A stretch of 64,000 bases of DNA from an uncultured Roseibium sp. (GCF_947494555.1 NZ_CANLVF010000001.1:248001-312000), one strand, 5' to 3'; counted from the first letter of the stretch, positions 1 to 9,494 are shown. The notes: a model not told the origin generated them from the letters alone. Numbers and translations are program-made.

Positions 1-1274
1 GGTTCACGCAGCCGCGACATGCCCGCGATGATCGAGAGAGAGATGCCGCAAAAGGCCGACATATAGGGCGTATAGCCGGAGAACAGGACGCTCAGCAGGC
101 CGATGAGGGGAACAATGTTCGCCCAACCCTCGCGCCACACGTTTCCAAGCTTGGGCAGGGCATCGCGGGCCAGACCCTTCAGGCCCAGTTTTCGAGCCAT
201 GAGATGAACGACGGTGAAAACGCCGACATAGTGCAGGAGTGCCGGAAAAATGGCCGCGATGACGATCGTCGTGTAGGGCACTTCGAGAAATTCAGCCATG
301 ATGAAGGCTGCCGCCCCCATGATCGGCGGCGTGATCTGGCCGCCGGCCGATGCGGCGGCTTCCACGCCTCCGGCAAAATGGCCCGGATATCCGAGGCGCT
401 TCATGTTGGGAATTGTAAGCGCGCCGGTTGAAACGGTGTTGGCAACGGACGAGCCGGAAATGGTGCCGAAAAAAGCAGACGATACGACGGAGACCTTCGC
501 CGGTCCCCCGGTGTAGCGGCCAGCAAGGATTGTCGCATTGTCGATGAAAAGCTGTCCGAGACCCGTTCGCTGCGCGATCACTCCGAAGAGCACGAAGTGG
601 AAGACGATGGTCGAGACGACCCAGAGCGTGACGCCGAATATGCCTTCCTGGGGGAAGTACATTGAGGAAATAAACGTCTTAATCTTCACCCCCGGATGCT
701 GAAGGATGCCCGGAAAATAGGGCCCGAACAACGCGTAGGATATGAAAAGACAAATGATGAGCGGCAGTATCCAGCCAAGCGTCCTGCGCGCAATGTCGAG
801 AACGAGAACAATCAGGATGCCGCCGAAGAGCAGATCGTAGCCGTTGGGATTTCCCATTCGGAAGGTTTGTTCTTCGATGCCAAGAGCCGGGATCCCGTGC
901 CAGGCAAATCCGAGGTAAAGCGCTGACATGACGCCCAGTATCATCAGTACGACATCAAGATAAGGCACGCCGCCGAGCCGCAGAGCACCGGTGTTCAGGT
1001 CAAAGGCTGTGTCCGTTTTACGGTGCGGATAAAGCGCATAAATCAGGATGAAGAGCCCAGAAAGGTGGATGCCCATGTGCCAGTAGTCCGGCGGCAAGCC
1101 GAAACCTGCGGTCAGGTAGTGGTAGATGGCGAAGGCCAGTGCAACGACTCTCAGGAATGATGAAAATCCAGGAGCCACCTTTCGAACGGCCGCGCCTTCA
1201 TCGAATTTCTTCTCGATGTCGGCCAGTTCTTCTTCGCTGAGCTCGCGCACGGGTTCGGTCTGCGGATTGCTCAT
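1..1274 (-). CDS. TRAP transporter fused permease (4TM/12TM), TAXI type, partial
   Basis: This is the N-terminal part of a fused DctQM-type TRAP permease, the inner-membrane half of a secondary importer that works with a TAXI-type binding protein. The ATG complement lies at 1272-1274 and the frame stays open to the left edge, so about 424 codons are visible and the C-terminus is missing. After a charged stretch of about 40 residues, hydrophobic segments recur (for example residues 43-58, 107-124 and 148-160). The large-subunit core shows GTISGSS at 270-276 and AAASAGGQITPP at 306-317, which are typical of TRAP M subunits. The binding-protein gene lies 82 bp upstream on the same strand, so the two are probably one operon. 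The solute cannot be read from the sequence. Confidence 0.93.
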   Translation of the reverse strand, partial: MSNPQTEPVRELSEEELADIEKKFDEGAAVRKVAPGFSSFLRVVALAFAIYHYLTAGFGLPPDYWHMGIHLSGLFILIYALYPHRKTDTAFDLNTGALRLGGVPYLDVVLMILGVMSALYLGFAWHGIPALGIEEQTFRMGNPNGYDLLFGGILIVLVLDIARRTLGWILPLIICLFISYALFGPYFPGILQHPGVKIKTFISSMYFPQEGIFGVTLWVVSTIVFHFVLFGVIAQRTGLGQLFIDNATILAGRYTGGPAKVSVVSSAFFGTISGSSVANTVSTGALTIPNMKRLGYPGHFAGGVEAAASAGGQITPPIMGAAAFIMAEFLEVPYTTIVIAAIFPALLHYVGVFTVVHLMARKLGLKGLARDALPKLGNVWREGWANIVPLIGLLSVLFSGYTPYMSAFCGISLSIIAGMSRLRE

Positions 1275-1356
1275 GACAGCCTCCGGAAATGGGATCTGGG
1301 AAGGGGCGGCGAGGGGAAACGCTCACCACCCCTTGGTGCACAGAGGAGGGACCGTG

Positions 1357-2367
1357 CTATTTCAGGAAACCGGCTTCCTTGTAGAATTTCTCCGCACCTG
1401 GATGAAGCGGCACGCCAAGTGCCAGGACCCCGTCAAGCGCGGTGTCGGGCGTGATCTGCTTGCCCTTCGCATGACCGTTGTCGAGAAGCTTGCGCGTATT
1501 GTCGTTCCACATGGCTTTCGTAATGCCGTAGACCAGCTCTTCGGAAAGGTCAGAGGAGACGATCAGGAGAGCCGACACGGCGGGGGTTTTCACTTCGTAG
1601 TCGATACCCTCGTACACTCCGGCTGGAATTTTGGAGGGAATGTAAGCGGGGATGATCTCATTGATCTTTGCAAGATCGTCTTCGGTGAAACTGTGCAGTT
1701 CCATGCCCTTTGTCGTTGCCAGCTGCACCATCGCGGATACCGGCCAGCCTGCCGCATAGAAGTAAGCGTCGAGCTGACCGTCTGCCAGACGCTCGGCGGA
1801 CTGGCTGTTGTTCAGTTCCGCTTCACTCATATTGTCCCGGTTGACACCCCAGGCATCGAGCATTTGCAGAACGGCAACCTGCGTCCCTGATCCTGCCTGG
1901 GCAATGCCTACCCGCTTTTCCTTGAGATCCGCAAGACCCTCGATGGACGCACCCTTGGGCAGGACCAGGTGAAGATCTTCCGGAAAGAGATTTGCCACGA
2001 TCCGCAGCTTTTCATGTGGTTTTCCGTCGAACTTGCCTTCGCCCAGATACATCGAGCGGGTCACGTCCGCAGCTGCAAGGCCGGCTTCCAGTTCGCCGTT
2101 CTGCACCGCCGTATTGTTGAAGACAGAAGCGGTTGTCGATTGTGCAATGGCGATCAGGCCGGGAACGCCGCACTGCCCGCCTTCATCGCAAGGGCGCGAG
2201 CCAGGCGGTGACGAGATGCCGTTTGCGATCGTTCCACCGATCGGAAAGTAGGTGCCGCCCGCACTGCCGGTGCCGATGCGGAAGAAGGTCGGATCCTGCG
2301 CCAGCGCTGAGCCGGCGAAAAGCGTCGCGAGCGCAACGGCGCTCCCAAATCTCACAAGTTTGTTCAT
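1357..2367 (-). CDS. TAXI family TRAP transporter solute-binding protein
   Basis: This periplasmic protein captures the solute for the TRAP permease encoded just downstream. I chose the ATG at 2365-2367 because it gives a classic signal peptide (MNKLVRFG, a hydrophobic core, then cleavage after SALA) and has a GAGGGGAA ribosome site in front; the frame stays open 19 codons further upstream, but that stretch looks non-coding. The mature N-terminus carries FRIGTGSAGGTYFPIGG, the signature of the TAXI (NMT1-like) binding-protein family. The length of 336 residues fits the family. It is the first gene of the operon and is divergent from a LysR-type gene, which may control it. The ligand is unknown; some family members bind glutamate or other dicarboxylates. 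Confidence 0.92.
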   Translation of the reverse strand: MNKLVRFGSAVALATLFAGSALAQDPTFFRIGTGSAGGTYFPIGGTIANGISSPPGSRPCDEGGQCGVPGLIAIAQSTTASVFNNTAVQNGELEAGLAAADVTRSMYLGEGKFDGKPHEKLRIVANLFPEDLHLVLPKGASIEGLADLKEKRVGIAQAGSGTQVAVLQMLDAWGVNRDNMSEAELNNSQSAERLADGQLDAYFYAAGWPVSAMVQLATTKGMELHSFTEDDLAKINEIIPAYIPSKIPAGVYEGIDYEVKTPAVSALLIVSSDLSEELVYGITKAMWNDNTRKLLDNGHAKGKQITPDTALDGVLALGVPLHPGAEKFYKEAGFLK

Positions 2368-2453
2368 CTGAATTCCCCTCGGTTGGGCTCGGCTTGCGTG
2401 GCCAAGACCGGTTTTGATCTTCAAACAATACGGGGCGGTTCAATTAATACAAA

Positions 2454-2477
2454 TTTGAAGTTCTTTAGTTTTTCAAA
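2454..2477. promoter_or_regulatory. Inverted repeat between divergent TRAP and LysR genes, possible LysR operator
   Basis: TTTGAA at 2454-2459 and TTCAAA at 2472-2477 form a perfect 6-base inverted repeat with a 12-base spacer. It sits in the 130-base gap between the TAXI gene and the divergent LysR gene, 20 bases before the LysR start. LysR proteins usually bind such dyads next to their own gene. The surroundings are AT-rich, so a chance match is possible. Confidence 0.35.
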
Positions 2478-2497
2478 GTTTTGCTTATAGTTTAGTT

Positions 2498-3469
2498 ATG
2501 AATATCAGCCAGATTTCCGCATTCCGCGCGGTCATGACGTCGTCGTCGATTTCCGAGGCAGCCCGCAAGCTTGGGCGGACGCAACCGGCCGTCAGCCTCG
2601 CAATACGTTCCCTGGAAGAGTCTCTCGGCCTCGCGCTGTTTGAACGAAAGGGGCGCCAGATGGTACCCGTGCCGGAGGCGCACTATCTCCATGCGGAATC
2701 TGAGGAGATACTTGACCGGCTTTCCAGTGTTACGCGCACGATGCGCAGTCTTGCAGGCGGCAACACCGGAGACTTGAACGTGACCGCAATGCCGGGGCCT
2801 GCAGCTTTTATCTTCCCCAGGTTCGTCGCCTCGGTCATTGATGACCTTGAGAAGGTGAACCTGTCGATCACGTCGCGCAGCTCGCAGCAGATCGAGGAAC
2901 TCGCGCGCTCGCAGAGCATAGATTTCGGCTTTTGCGACGCACCGGCCAGAATCAAGCAAAGCGCACAATACGAAATCGAGATCATCAGTGCGGGGTGCTT
3001 TGTCGCAATGCCGTCGACCCATGACCTGCCGGAACTTGAACCTTTCTCGATCCGGGCCCTGGATGGTGTTCCAATGGGTGGTCTGCAGCCCTCGCACACG
3101 CACGAAAAACGCTCGGTGTCGCTGTTCGCCGAGCATGGCCTGCACTATCGGAAAGTGGTCGAAAGCCAGACCTTCATGCCACTTTTGCAGTTCGTGCGGA
3201 CGGGAAAATGCCTTGCGCTTGTCGACCCGCTCAGCGTGGTGAATGAACTGGAGCTCATGAGCACCGGCGGTGAGGTTGTCTTCCGCCGCCTGGATTGCGA
3301 TCTGAGATACGACTACGCCATTCTGTCACCGGTGCACCGGCCCCTGTCTCAGATTGCACACAAGGTGCGCTCGAAGTGGCGGACTTCGCTGTTCAACCTG
3401 CTCGACCAGGCGGGTGCGGAGCCGCGCTGGGAGCCACGCTCCGCGTTACCGCCCGGTTCCGGCGCGTGA
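2498..3469 (+). CDS. LysR family transcriptional regulator
   Basis: This is a DNA-binding regulator of 323 residues, the usual LysR length. The N-terminal winged helix-turn-helix is clear: SISEAARKLGRTQPAVSLAIRS at about residues 16-37, followed by LEESLGLALFER. The remainder matches a LysR effector-binding domain that would sense a small ligand. It is transcribed away from the TAXI-TRAP genes, and an inverted repeat in the gap could be a shared operator. The natural inference is that it controls uptake of the TRAP solute. It is convergent with the chemotaxis receptor gene downstream. Confidence 0.92.
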   Translation: MNISQISAFRAVMTSSSISEAARKLGRTQPAVSLAIRSLEESLGLALFERKGRQMVPVPEAHYLHAESEEILDRLSSVTRTMRSLAGGNTGDLNVTAMPGPAAFIFPRFVASVIDDLEKVNLSITSRSSQQIEELARSQSIDFGFCDAPARIKQSAQYEIEIISAGCFVAMPSTHDLPELEPFSIRALDGVPMGGLQPSHTHEKRSVSLFAEHGLHYRKVVESQTFMPLLQFVRTGKCLALVDPLSVVNELELMSTGGEVVFRRLDCDLRYDYAILSPVHRPLSQIAHKVRSKWRTSLFNLLDQAGAEPRWEPRSALPPGSGA

Positions 3470-3519
3470 CAGCATAACGTCGCGCGGCACTACGGAGCTG
3501 CGCCGGCGACGCTGACCGT

Positions 3520-5772
3520 CTAGGCGGCCCGCAGTGTTTTCAGGAATTTGCTCAGTTCGCTCTGAAGTATATCGGCCTGCGTCGTGAGCTCGCCGACGAC
3601 ATTGACGACATGCCCGGCCGCATCGCTGGACTGTTGTGCAGCCGAGTTCACATCGATGATGTTTTCCGAAACATCGCGTGTGCCGGAGGCAGTCTGCTGG
3701 ATGTTCTGGGCAATGTGGTGCGTCGCCGTGTTCTGTTCGCCGACCGAGGCGGAAACGGCCGTCGTCATGTCGCTGATCCGGGACATGGCCGCAACGACGG
3801 TTTCGATTTCGCCAACGGTCTGGTGCGTTGATTCCTGCATTGAGCTGATTTGCTGACGGATTTCCTCAGTTGCCTTCGCGGTCTGCGAAGCCAGCTCCTT
3901 CACCTCCGAGGCCACGACCGCGAAGCCGCGGCCGGATTCGCCGGCGCGAGCCGCTTCGATCGTCGCGTTGAGGGCAAGCAGATTGGTTTGCTCGGCAATA
4001 TCGTTGATCAGATCCACGACGTCGCCGATCTTCTGAGCGCCTTCGGCAAGTCCCTGCACAGTTGCGTTGGTGGAGATCGCCTGCTGTTCACCATTCGATG
4101 CGACGGATTTGGCGTCCTCAACCTGCCTGGATATTTCCTGGATCGACTGGGACAACTGTTCGGCTGCCGAGGCAACGGTCTGGGCGGTGACGGTGGCCTC
4201 TTCGGACGCGCTGGCGACGGTCGTGGCCTTGGAGCGCGTCTGGGCGGAGGACTCGGACATGGTCTTTGCCGTCACGGTCATTTCGTGGGTCGCGTTGGAA
4301 ACGTGCTCGACAACGCCCATCACGCTCGATTCCAGATCGTCCGCCATTCGAAGGGTGGCCGCGCGTTTTTCCTCCTCGATGCGCCGTTCGCTTTCCGCCT
4401 GTTCCGTCCGCAATGCTTCTGTTTCAACTGCATTGTCGCGGAACACCTCGACGGCGGACGCCATCTCGCCGACCTCGTCCTTCTTGCCGAGGGCCGGAAT
4501 GTGGATGTCCAGCTTGCCGCTCGCCAACGACTGCATGGCGTGGGTCATGTTCACGATCGGATGCACGACCGTGTTGCGGACAATCAGCATGAGCACGGCG
4601 GACACGACGATCAAAAGGATAACCGCCGTCGAAATGGCGATTTGCGCATTCGCGACCGTGATGGCGCTGGCCTCGTCCGCGCCATCGCTGATCGCATCGG
4701 CCGCGGAAGCGACCTTTTCCAGGGCGCTTGCAACGGCGTCGGCGTCGGTTTCCAGTTCTTCCGTCGCCATGTCGGCTTCGGCTTCCATTTTCAGCATGTC
4801 CAGATGCGTGTCGAAAAGCTGTTCATCCATCGCTGCAGTGGAGAACCAGGTTTCGAAGGCTGCCTGAAGACGGGCGGCATCGTCAGCATCTTCCTGGGAC
4901 TCGGCAAGGTTGGCCAGAATGTCCAGAAACGGCCTGGCCTTTTGCGAGAGTGTCTGGAACTCGCCGAAGGGAATGTCGAGCTTTCCGGCATCTTCCAGCG
5001 CGAGATATTCGCCGGCGGTGTCCTGCATCTCGATGATGATACGCTGCAGCTTCAACGCAGCCTCGACAACGGGATAGTCCTTTTCAAACAACTCCTTCAG
5101 GATGGCATTCACTTCAGCGCTTGTTGCGGCTCCCGATGTCGCCAGCCTGTCGCCGTCCGCCTGGGCCCTGGCCATTTCCGCTTCGTTTTCGAGCGCGAAT
5201 TCATCCAGCATCTGGATCAGCTGGGCACCGCTGTCGTCAAAGGCGGCGAGCAGCCGGTCGGCGGCGGCTTCCTCGTTCAGCTCTTCGGTATGCGCGTGGA
5301 TCATCTCATTGGTGTGCCTGATGAATTCCTGATGTTCGCGCCGCGCTTCTTCAATATGCGCCAGCAGGGCTTCGTCATGAACCAGCGCCTCAAGCTCGCT
5401 CATATAGGTGTAGAACATCTGTGACTTTTCGGCGAACTCTGCCGCGAGTTGCTCGACATCGGAGAGCTCCTCGTCGGCAATGATCTCTTCGGCGATCTTG
5501 TTGGTTTCCCAGATATTGGCGATCATGTCGTCCGCGGTCTCAACCGACGGCGCGGTGATATCGGTGATCTGGTTCAGCGTGCGCTCGACGGATGCGAGGT
5601 AGGAGAGCCCCGTTGCGCCGATGCCGACCCCGAGCAAGACAATCAGGCCGAGACCGACAACGAGCCGCCCGGAAATGCCCCGGAACATCGATCTGGGCTG
5701 CATTCCAGCGCTGGCCGCTGCGGGCCGTCTGTCTTGGGTGCGGGGGTCTTGCGAGGGTGTGTTGGCGTGCAT
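3520..5772 (-). CDS. Methyl-accepting chemotaxis protein
   Basis: This inner-membrane chemoreceptor senses a stimulus outside the membrane and signals to CheA/CheW. I chose the ATG at 5770-5772 ([10 protein letters not shown]) because an AAGGA ribosome site precedes it and the first membrane helix then follows after about 35 residues; the frame is open 70 codons further upstream, but those codons look non-coding. There is a first helix ([15 protein letters not shown]), a long acidic helical sensor region of about 330 residues, a second helix ([17 protein letters not shown]), a HAMP domain, and a cytoplasmic signalling hairpin with [20 protein letters not shown]. The length is 750 residues. 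The sensor domain is mostly helical and Glu/Ala-rich; its ligand is unknown. The gene stands alone. Confidence 0.93.
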   Translation of the reverse strand: MHANTPSQDPRTQDRRPAAASAGMQPRSMFRGISGRLVVGLGLIVLLGVGIGATGLSYLASVERTLNQITDITAPSVETADDMIANIWETNKIAEEIIADEELSDVEQLAAEFAEKSQMFYTYMSELEALVHDEALLAHIEEARREHQEFIRHTNEMIHAHTEELNEEAAADRLLAAFDDSGAQLIQMLDEFALENEAEMARAQADGDRLATSGAATSAEVNAILKELFEKDYPVVEAALKLQRIIIEMQDTAGEYLALEDAGKLDIPFGEFQTLSQKARPFLDILANLAESQEDADDAARLQAAFETWFSTAAMDEQLFDTHLDMLKMEAEADMATEELETDADAVASALEKVASAADAISDGADEASAITVANAQIAISTAVILLIVVSAVLMLIVRNTVVHPIVNMTHAMQSLASGKLDIHIPALGKKDEVGEMASAVEVFRDNAVETEALRTEQAESERRIEEEKRAATLRMADDLESSVMGVVEHVSNATHEMTVTAKTMSESSAQTRSKATTVASASEEATVTAQTVASAAEQLSQSIQEISRQVEDAKSVASNGEQQAISTNATVQGLAEGAQKIGDVVDLINDIAEQTNLLALNATIEAARAGESGRGFAVVASEVKELASQTAKATEEIRQQISSMQESTHQTVGEIETVVAAMSRISDMTTAVSASVGEQNTATHHIAQNIQQTASGTRDVSENIIDVNSAAQQSSDAAGHVVNVVGELTTQADILQSELSKFLKTLRAA

Positions 5773-6142
5773 TCTGCTGTCCTTGCGCGCTGATACCGGG
5801 TGAGGACAAGGATGGCGGGGGCTTGCAAAAAACCACTGAACGCAGGGCGCACGGTAACTATGGGTGATATTCAAGGAGGGCAGCGTTAACCCTGTGTTTA
5901 CCCTAGTTTGAGCATCCAGGAGTTGCGTACTACTACCGATGCCGCATTTTTTGGTTGCACTCTCGGCCATAAGCGCCATCATCTGAAAATGCGCTGATTC
6001 CTGGGCAGAGGGGGAGGCGCTGCACTGGTCGAAAGGCTATCGGCATGTTCTGGAGGCGCTCATCGCGCTACAGGGCAAGTGCCGATCCGTGTCGTGACCG
6101 TATCTTGGGAACGTGGGGGCGGGCCTCTATCGAGTGGGCTGA
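5773..6142. other. Non-coding gap between the chemoreceptor and LuxR-type genes
   Basis: These 370 bases separate two divergent genes and should hold both promoters. I see no gene, RNA or strong hairpin here. Confidence 0.5.
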
Positions 6143-6865
6143 ATGGGAAAAACGCTATTTGTGGGAGAGTGCTATCGGGAGCTCTCTGAAGTTCGAACAA
6201 ACTACGATGTCTTCAAGTTTCTAAAAAAGCTCAGCGACGAATTCGGTTTTGACAGGTTCGCCGTTCTGTTTCTGCCGGACCGGAATTCGACGCAGATTTC
6301 GTCGCACATGATTGTCAGCAACTGGCCGCCGGAGCTCATCCGCGCCTATGACGAGATGAAACTCGTGGTGAACAGCCCGATCATCGAGCAGTTGCGCAGT
6401 TCGATCGATCCGCTGGAATGGGAGCTGGAAGCAGTCAACAAGAAACGAAGACCGGAAGAGACACAGAATTCAGTCGGTCTGTTCAAGGACTTCGAAATGA
6501 TGGGCGGCGTCTATTTTCCAACCTATGACGCCACCGGCCGCCGGGGCGCGGTTTCCTTTGCCGGCAATCGGCGGAAGCTCGACCCGGACGAACTGGCAAC
6601 GCTGCATCTGCTGGCGCTCTTTACCTATAACCAGATCTCCGAAGTCGCCGAACGCCTGACTGACCCCTCCGATCACCTGTCCCCGCGCGAGCGCGAATGC
6701 GTCTACTGGTCGGCGGAAGGCAAGACCAACAACGAGATCGGCGTGATCCTGTCGATCTCCGAAAACACCGTGTCGAGCTACATGATCTCGGCAGCACGGA
6801 AATTGGGCGCCGTCAACCGGACCCACACCATCGCCACGGCCATACGCTCGGGTATTGTTTCTTGA
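6143..6865 (+). CDS. LuxR family transcriptional regulator, LuxR solo
   Basis: This is a 240-residue regulator with an N-terminal autoinducer-binding-like domain and a C-terminal LuxR helix-turn-helix (LSPRERECVYWSAEGKTNNEIG, ISENTVSSY, KLGAVNRTHTIATA, about residues 178-235). The pocket region reads SNWPPELIRAYDEM, NSPIIEQL, PLEW. It keeps the Tyr and the later Trp of quorum-sensing LuxR proteins, but the usual Trp after PxE is Leu, and the Asp of the DPV motif appears as Asn-Ser. No LuxI-type synthase gene is nearby. It may therefore answer to another ligand or to none. A small exported-protein gene follows 12 bases after its stop and is probably co-transcribed. Confidence 0.88.
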   Translation: MGKTLFVGECYRELSEVRTNYDVFKFLKKLSDEFGFDRFAVLFLPDRNSTQISSHMIVSNWPPELIRAYDEMKLVVNSPIIEQLRSSIDPLEWELEAVNKKRRPEETQNSVGLFKDFEMMGGVYFPTYDATGRRGAVSFAGNRRKLDPDELATLHLLALFTYNQISEVAERLTDPSDHLSPRERECVYWSAEGKTNNEIGVILSISENTVSSYMISAARKLGAVNRTHTIATAIRSGIVS

Positions 6866-6877
6866 GGGATGCTTGAT

Positions 6878-7204
6878 ATGCGACAGGTAGTGGGTTTTGC
6901 GATGGTTTGTTTGTTGTTGTTCTCGGCGCTGCCAAAAGCAGCAAAGGCCGACTTCGTGCCGTTATCGCCCGAACAGAATATGGCGCTTGTTGCGCAGTTC
7001 ATGACTACTTATTTTTTGGGTGATGATGAATTTAAGTCTTGTGCACAATCTTGGCGGCAAGAGATATTCGCAACACGTTGCAAGCCTTATCTGGAACGCG
7101 TTGAAGCTTTCGCGAAGGAGCGCGCCGGCAGCTTGGATGAGAAACTGTTGCGAAACATGATCGATTTCTACATGGGGCTTGATGAAGTTTACTCAATAGA
7201 TTGA
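6878..7204 (+). CDS. Small exported protein of unknown function
   Basis: I do not recognise this 108-residue protein. The start at 6878 is preferred over the ATG at 6869 because GAGGGA at 6864-6869 is then correctly spaced. It begins with a clear signal peptide (MRQVVGFAMVCLLLFSALP, then AAKA) with cleavage likely before DFVPL. The mature part of about 84 residues has two cysteines (in KSCAQS and TRCKPY) that could form one disulphide, and a helical amphipathic C-terminus. It follows the LuxR-type gene closely and may be its target or simply a co-transcribed partner. Its base composition is AT-richer than the upstream gene. Confidence 0.65.
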   Translation: MRQVVGFAMVCLLLFSALPKAAKADFVPLSPEQNMALVAQFMTTYFLGDDEFKSCAQSWRQEIFATRCKPYLERVEAFAKERAGSLDEKLLRNMIDFYMGLDEVYSID

Positions 7205-7780
7205 AGATTATTCCAGGATCAGGAACACGCCGATTGCATGGAAAACCGGCGTGTCGGGAGGAGCAGACTTCTAGAAGAATTCAAGGATGCCGATCGATAA
7301 CAAACGCTACCGTATTGGTTCGTGAGCCGACTGCCCTGCAGGTATTACGCTCGGTGAGAACTTTTTCCCTTTACCAGTACAATTTTGTCGCTGATCTCAT
7401 GCGACAGCGTCGGGCGATAGACATCGATATTGTGAACGTCTTTGGTGTCTCCGGCAGATATTCATGGTGGATTTTTGTGCTTGGACGATCAACCGGATTT
7501 CGTGCTTGTGTGCATGACGAGTGACACCATTGACTGAATCCGGAAAGACGACCGTGTAGCTCATCCGATCGCCTTTGATGTCGTTCAGCCAATCCTCGGA
7601 AGCTGTTCCAAAGGCAAGTTGGACAGCGCCTGAAGCAAAATAGGCGCTGCTATAGGCCAGCGGACTCACCTCAGAAGGAACGCCCAATTCCTCAGGCAAC
7701 CAAAGTAAGCGGATTGAGCGCGTTCGGGGTGTTGTTCGTGTTTCGGTGCCAGGCGTTGCCCGCAAGAGGCTGGCTTGTCT
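7205..7780. other. Gap with no intact gene
   Basis: These 576 bases lie between a small exported protein and a convergent dehydrogenase gene. Apart from a possible glutathione S-transferase remnant on the minus strand near 7650-7720, I see no intact gene. Short open frames on both strands lack ribosome sites and recognisable motifs. Confidence 0.5.
7652..7720 (-). pseudogene. Possible glutathione S-transferase N-terminal fragment
   Basis: On the minus strand this stretch reads RSIRLLWLPEELGVP followed by PLAY. This resembles the start of the glutathione-binding thioredoxin fold of many bacterial GSTs (R-x-L-W-L-x-E-E-L-G). The match is short: nothing resembling the rest of a GST follows in any frame, and no start codon with a ribosome site is close. 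I infer a decayed remnant. Chance similarity is possible. Confidence 0.3.
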
Positions 7781-8779
7781 TTAACGCGATGAGAGGCCGT
7801 TCGGCGCAATCAGAACTTTGCCGGCTCTTTCGCCTTTCATCGTGTAGGCGAGCGCTTCCTTGATGTCCTCAAGCGGAAAGATGCGATCGACAGGTGCATT
7901 GAGTTTGCCCTCTAGTATCAGGGCTGTCAGTTCCGCATAGACCTGCTGCTGTTCATCGCGCGATGAATTCTGGAACCAGTGGACCAGCCAGAAACCGCGG
8001 ATCGAGACATTTTTGAAAATGACCGATGCATCGGACAGCGTCGCGTTTTCGCCCGACATGCCGCCATAAAGCACCGCAACTCCATTCGGCGCCAGCGTCG
8101 CCGCGAGCCGCCCGAGGGTTTTGCCCGCGACCGCATCGAGCGCGAGCACCGGTACGCCGTCCAGTTCCGCGGCAACACGCTTCTGAAGATCTGGACCATC
8201 GACAAAGGCAGCGTCCGCGCCTGCTTCCATAACATCGGCAATCGCGCTTTCCCGCCGCACCACCGATGCAACGCGAATGCCACGCGCCTTGGCGAGCTGG
8301 GTGACATAGCGGCCAACGGCGGAGTTAGCAGCTGACTGGATCAGCCAGTCGCCTTCTTGCAAGGAGACATATTGCGTCAGGAGCAGGTAAGCTGTTGCCG
8401 GGTTCACCGAGATCATCGACAACTGATCAATGTCAGCTTCGGGAACCGGGACGAGCGTGTGAGAGGCGAAGACCTTCTCTGTCGCCCAGGTGCCCGGAGG
8501 CACGGGCAGCAAGACGAGCGTACCTGCCGGCAATCCCTCGCCATTGACTTCAGAAACGCGGCCGATCCCCTCCATGCCGGCTGGCGCTGGAAGCGGCGGT
8601 TGGATCCCGTATTGACCGGCGATCTGAAACACATCCGAAGGATTGATCGGCGCACGCAGAATTTTGACGCGCGTCTCTCCCGGTGCAAGCGGCTGCGGTT
8701 CACGTTCAGCAATTTCAATGACTTCAGCCGCATCGCCGTGCGTTTTGTATATGGCCTGTTTCACTCTTTCCGTCTCCAT
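7781..8779 (-). CDS. Zinc-independent MDR dehydrogenase, 2-enoyl thioester reductase-like
   Basis: This is an NAD(P)H-dependent reductase of the medium-chain dehydrogenase superfamily, probably cytoplasmic. The ATG at 8777-8779 (METERVKQAIYK) is preferred over a TTG two codons upstream because AGGA is then 9 bases away. The N-terminal catalytic half has APINPSDV and lacks the zinc ligands of alcohol dehydrogenases. The nucleotide-binding half shows AANSAVGRYVTQLAKARG, the variant found in mitochondrial-type enoyl thioester reductases and related quinone oxidoreductases. The 332-residue length fits. It is divergent from a TetR gene with two matching operators between them, so it is probably derepressed by an electrophile or other ligand. 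The substrate is unknown. Confidence 0.85.
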   Translation of the reverse strand: METERVKQAIYKTHGDAAEVIEIAEREPQPLAPGETRVKILRAPINPSDVFQIAGQYGIQPPLPAPAGMEGIGRVSEVNGEGLPAGTLVLLPVPPGTWATEKVFASHTLVPVPEADIDQLSMISVNPATAYLLLTQYVSLQEGDWLIQSAANSAVGRYVTQLAKARGIRVASVVRRESAIADVMEAGADAAFVDGPDLQKRVAAELDGVPVLALDAVAGKTLGRLAATLAPNGVAVLYGGMSGENATLSDASVIFKNVSIRGFWLVHWFQNSSRDEQQQVYAELTALILEGKLNAPVDRIFPLEDIKEALAYTMKGERAGKVLIAPNGLSSR

Positions 8780-8810
8780 CTTCAAGATCCTGACTTCGCA
8801 TACTTTTCAC

Positions 8811-8829
8811 TAATGAACGAAATTCATTA
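8811..8829. promoter_or_regulatory. Operator 1 of the divergent dehydrogenase/TetR pair
   Basis: TAATGAA at 8811-8817 and TTCATTA at 8823-8829 form a perfect 7-base inverted repeat with a 5-base spacer, 32 bases before the dehydrogenase start. A near-identical copy overlaps the TetR start region. The duplication in a divergent promoter is what one expects of an autoregulating TetR repressor. Confidence 0.7.
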
Positions 8830-8863
8830 AACTAGATGGGGTGCTCTCTTGATATGTCAACGC

Positions 8864-8882
8864 TAATGAATAAAATTCAGTA
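8864..8882. promoter_or_regulatory. Operator 2 of the divergent dehydrogenase/TetR pair
   Basis: TAATGAA at 8864-8870, a 5-base spacer, and TTCAGTA at 8876-8882 repeat operator 1 with one mismatch. The site ends directly against the TetR ATG at 8883, where the bound repressor would also block its own translation start region. The two copies lie 53 bases apart, about five helical turns, on the same face of the DNA. Confidence 0.65.
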
Positions 8883-9494
8883 ATGGAAAAATCACCACCG
8901 ATTGCCGCGCCGAGGCGCACCAGAGACCCGGAGACCAAGCGCGCGGCGCTTCTGGATGCCGCGCTTCACCTCTTCACCGAGGATGGCTATGAAAATGTGT
9001 CGATCGCCGACATTGCGAAGCGAGCGGGTATTGCCGTTGGTACGGTGTACAGGTTCTACGAAAACAAACTCACGCTTTTGCGCGCCATGCTTGAATCGCT
9101 CGAAGACGAGTTCGTGGTTCAGATGCAGTCCGACTGGTCGCAGGGCGGTGATTATTCAGCGCGCCTCGACCGCGTCTGCCTGGGTCTCTTTACCCTGTCG
9201 GAAAAGCGCAAGCCGCTTCTGCGCCTGATGTCCATGACCACGGATATCGTCTACGCCGACGGCTCCTTGCCGGGCGACCGCATTCAGGCGCAGATCAGGC
9301 TCATGTATGGCGACGGCCTGCGGGACGGGGCTTTCCTCAAAGGTGACATCCCGCTCATGGCCTCCATGGCGCACGGTCTGGTCGAAGGAGCGATGATGGG
9401 CTGGATGCGGAACCCCGGGCTTTCGGCTGCGAACGCCGCGGGCCAGCTTGCATCGGTCATGAAGAGCGGCTTTGTCAAAAATCAGCGGTCCTGA
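8883..9494 (+). CDS. TetR/AcrR family transcriptional regulator
   Basis: This is a 203-residue one-domain-plus-ligand-pocket repressor. The N-terminal TetR helix-turn-helix spans about residues 18-64 (ALLDAALHLFTEDGYENVSI, then IADIAKRAGIAVGTVYRFYENK). The C-terminal helical part is variable and would bind an inducer. The gene is divergent from the enoyl reductase-like gene and its start abuts an operator copy, so I infer that it represses both genes. The inducer is not evident. The gene has the GC-rich codon use of its neighbours. Confidence 0.93.
   Translation: MEKSPPIAAPRRTRDPETKRAALLDAALHLFTEDGYENVSIADIAKRAGIAVGTVYRFYENKLTLLRAMLESLEDEFVVQMQSDWSQGGDYSARLDRVCLGLFTLSEKRKPLLRLMSMTTDIVYADGSLPGDRIQAQIRLMYGDGLRDGAFLKGDIPLMASMAHGLVEGAMMGWMRNPGLSAANAAGQLASVMKSGFVKNQRS

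Noticed and set aside
3478..3511. A CGTCGC/GCGACG hairpin between the convergent LysR and chemoreceptor genes
   Set aside because: The stem is only 6 bases with a large loop and no T-run, which is not enough to call a terminator in GC-rich DNA.
3850..5424. A long plus-strand open frame opposite the chemotaxis receptor
   Set aside because: It is an antisense shadow of a GC-rich gene; the minus strand encodes an unmistakable HAMP and signalling domain.
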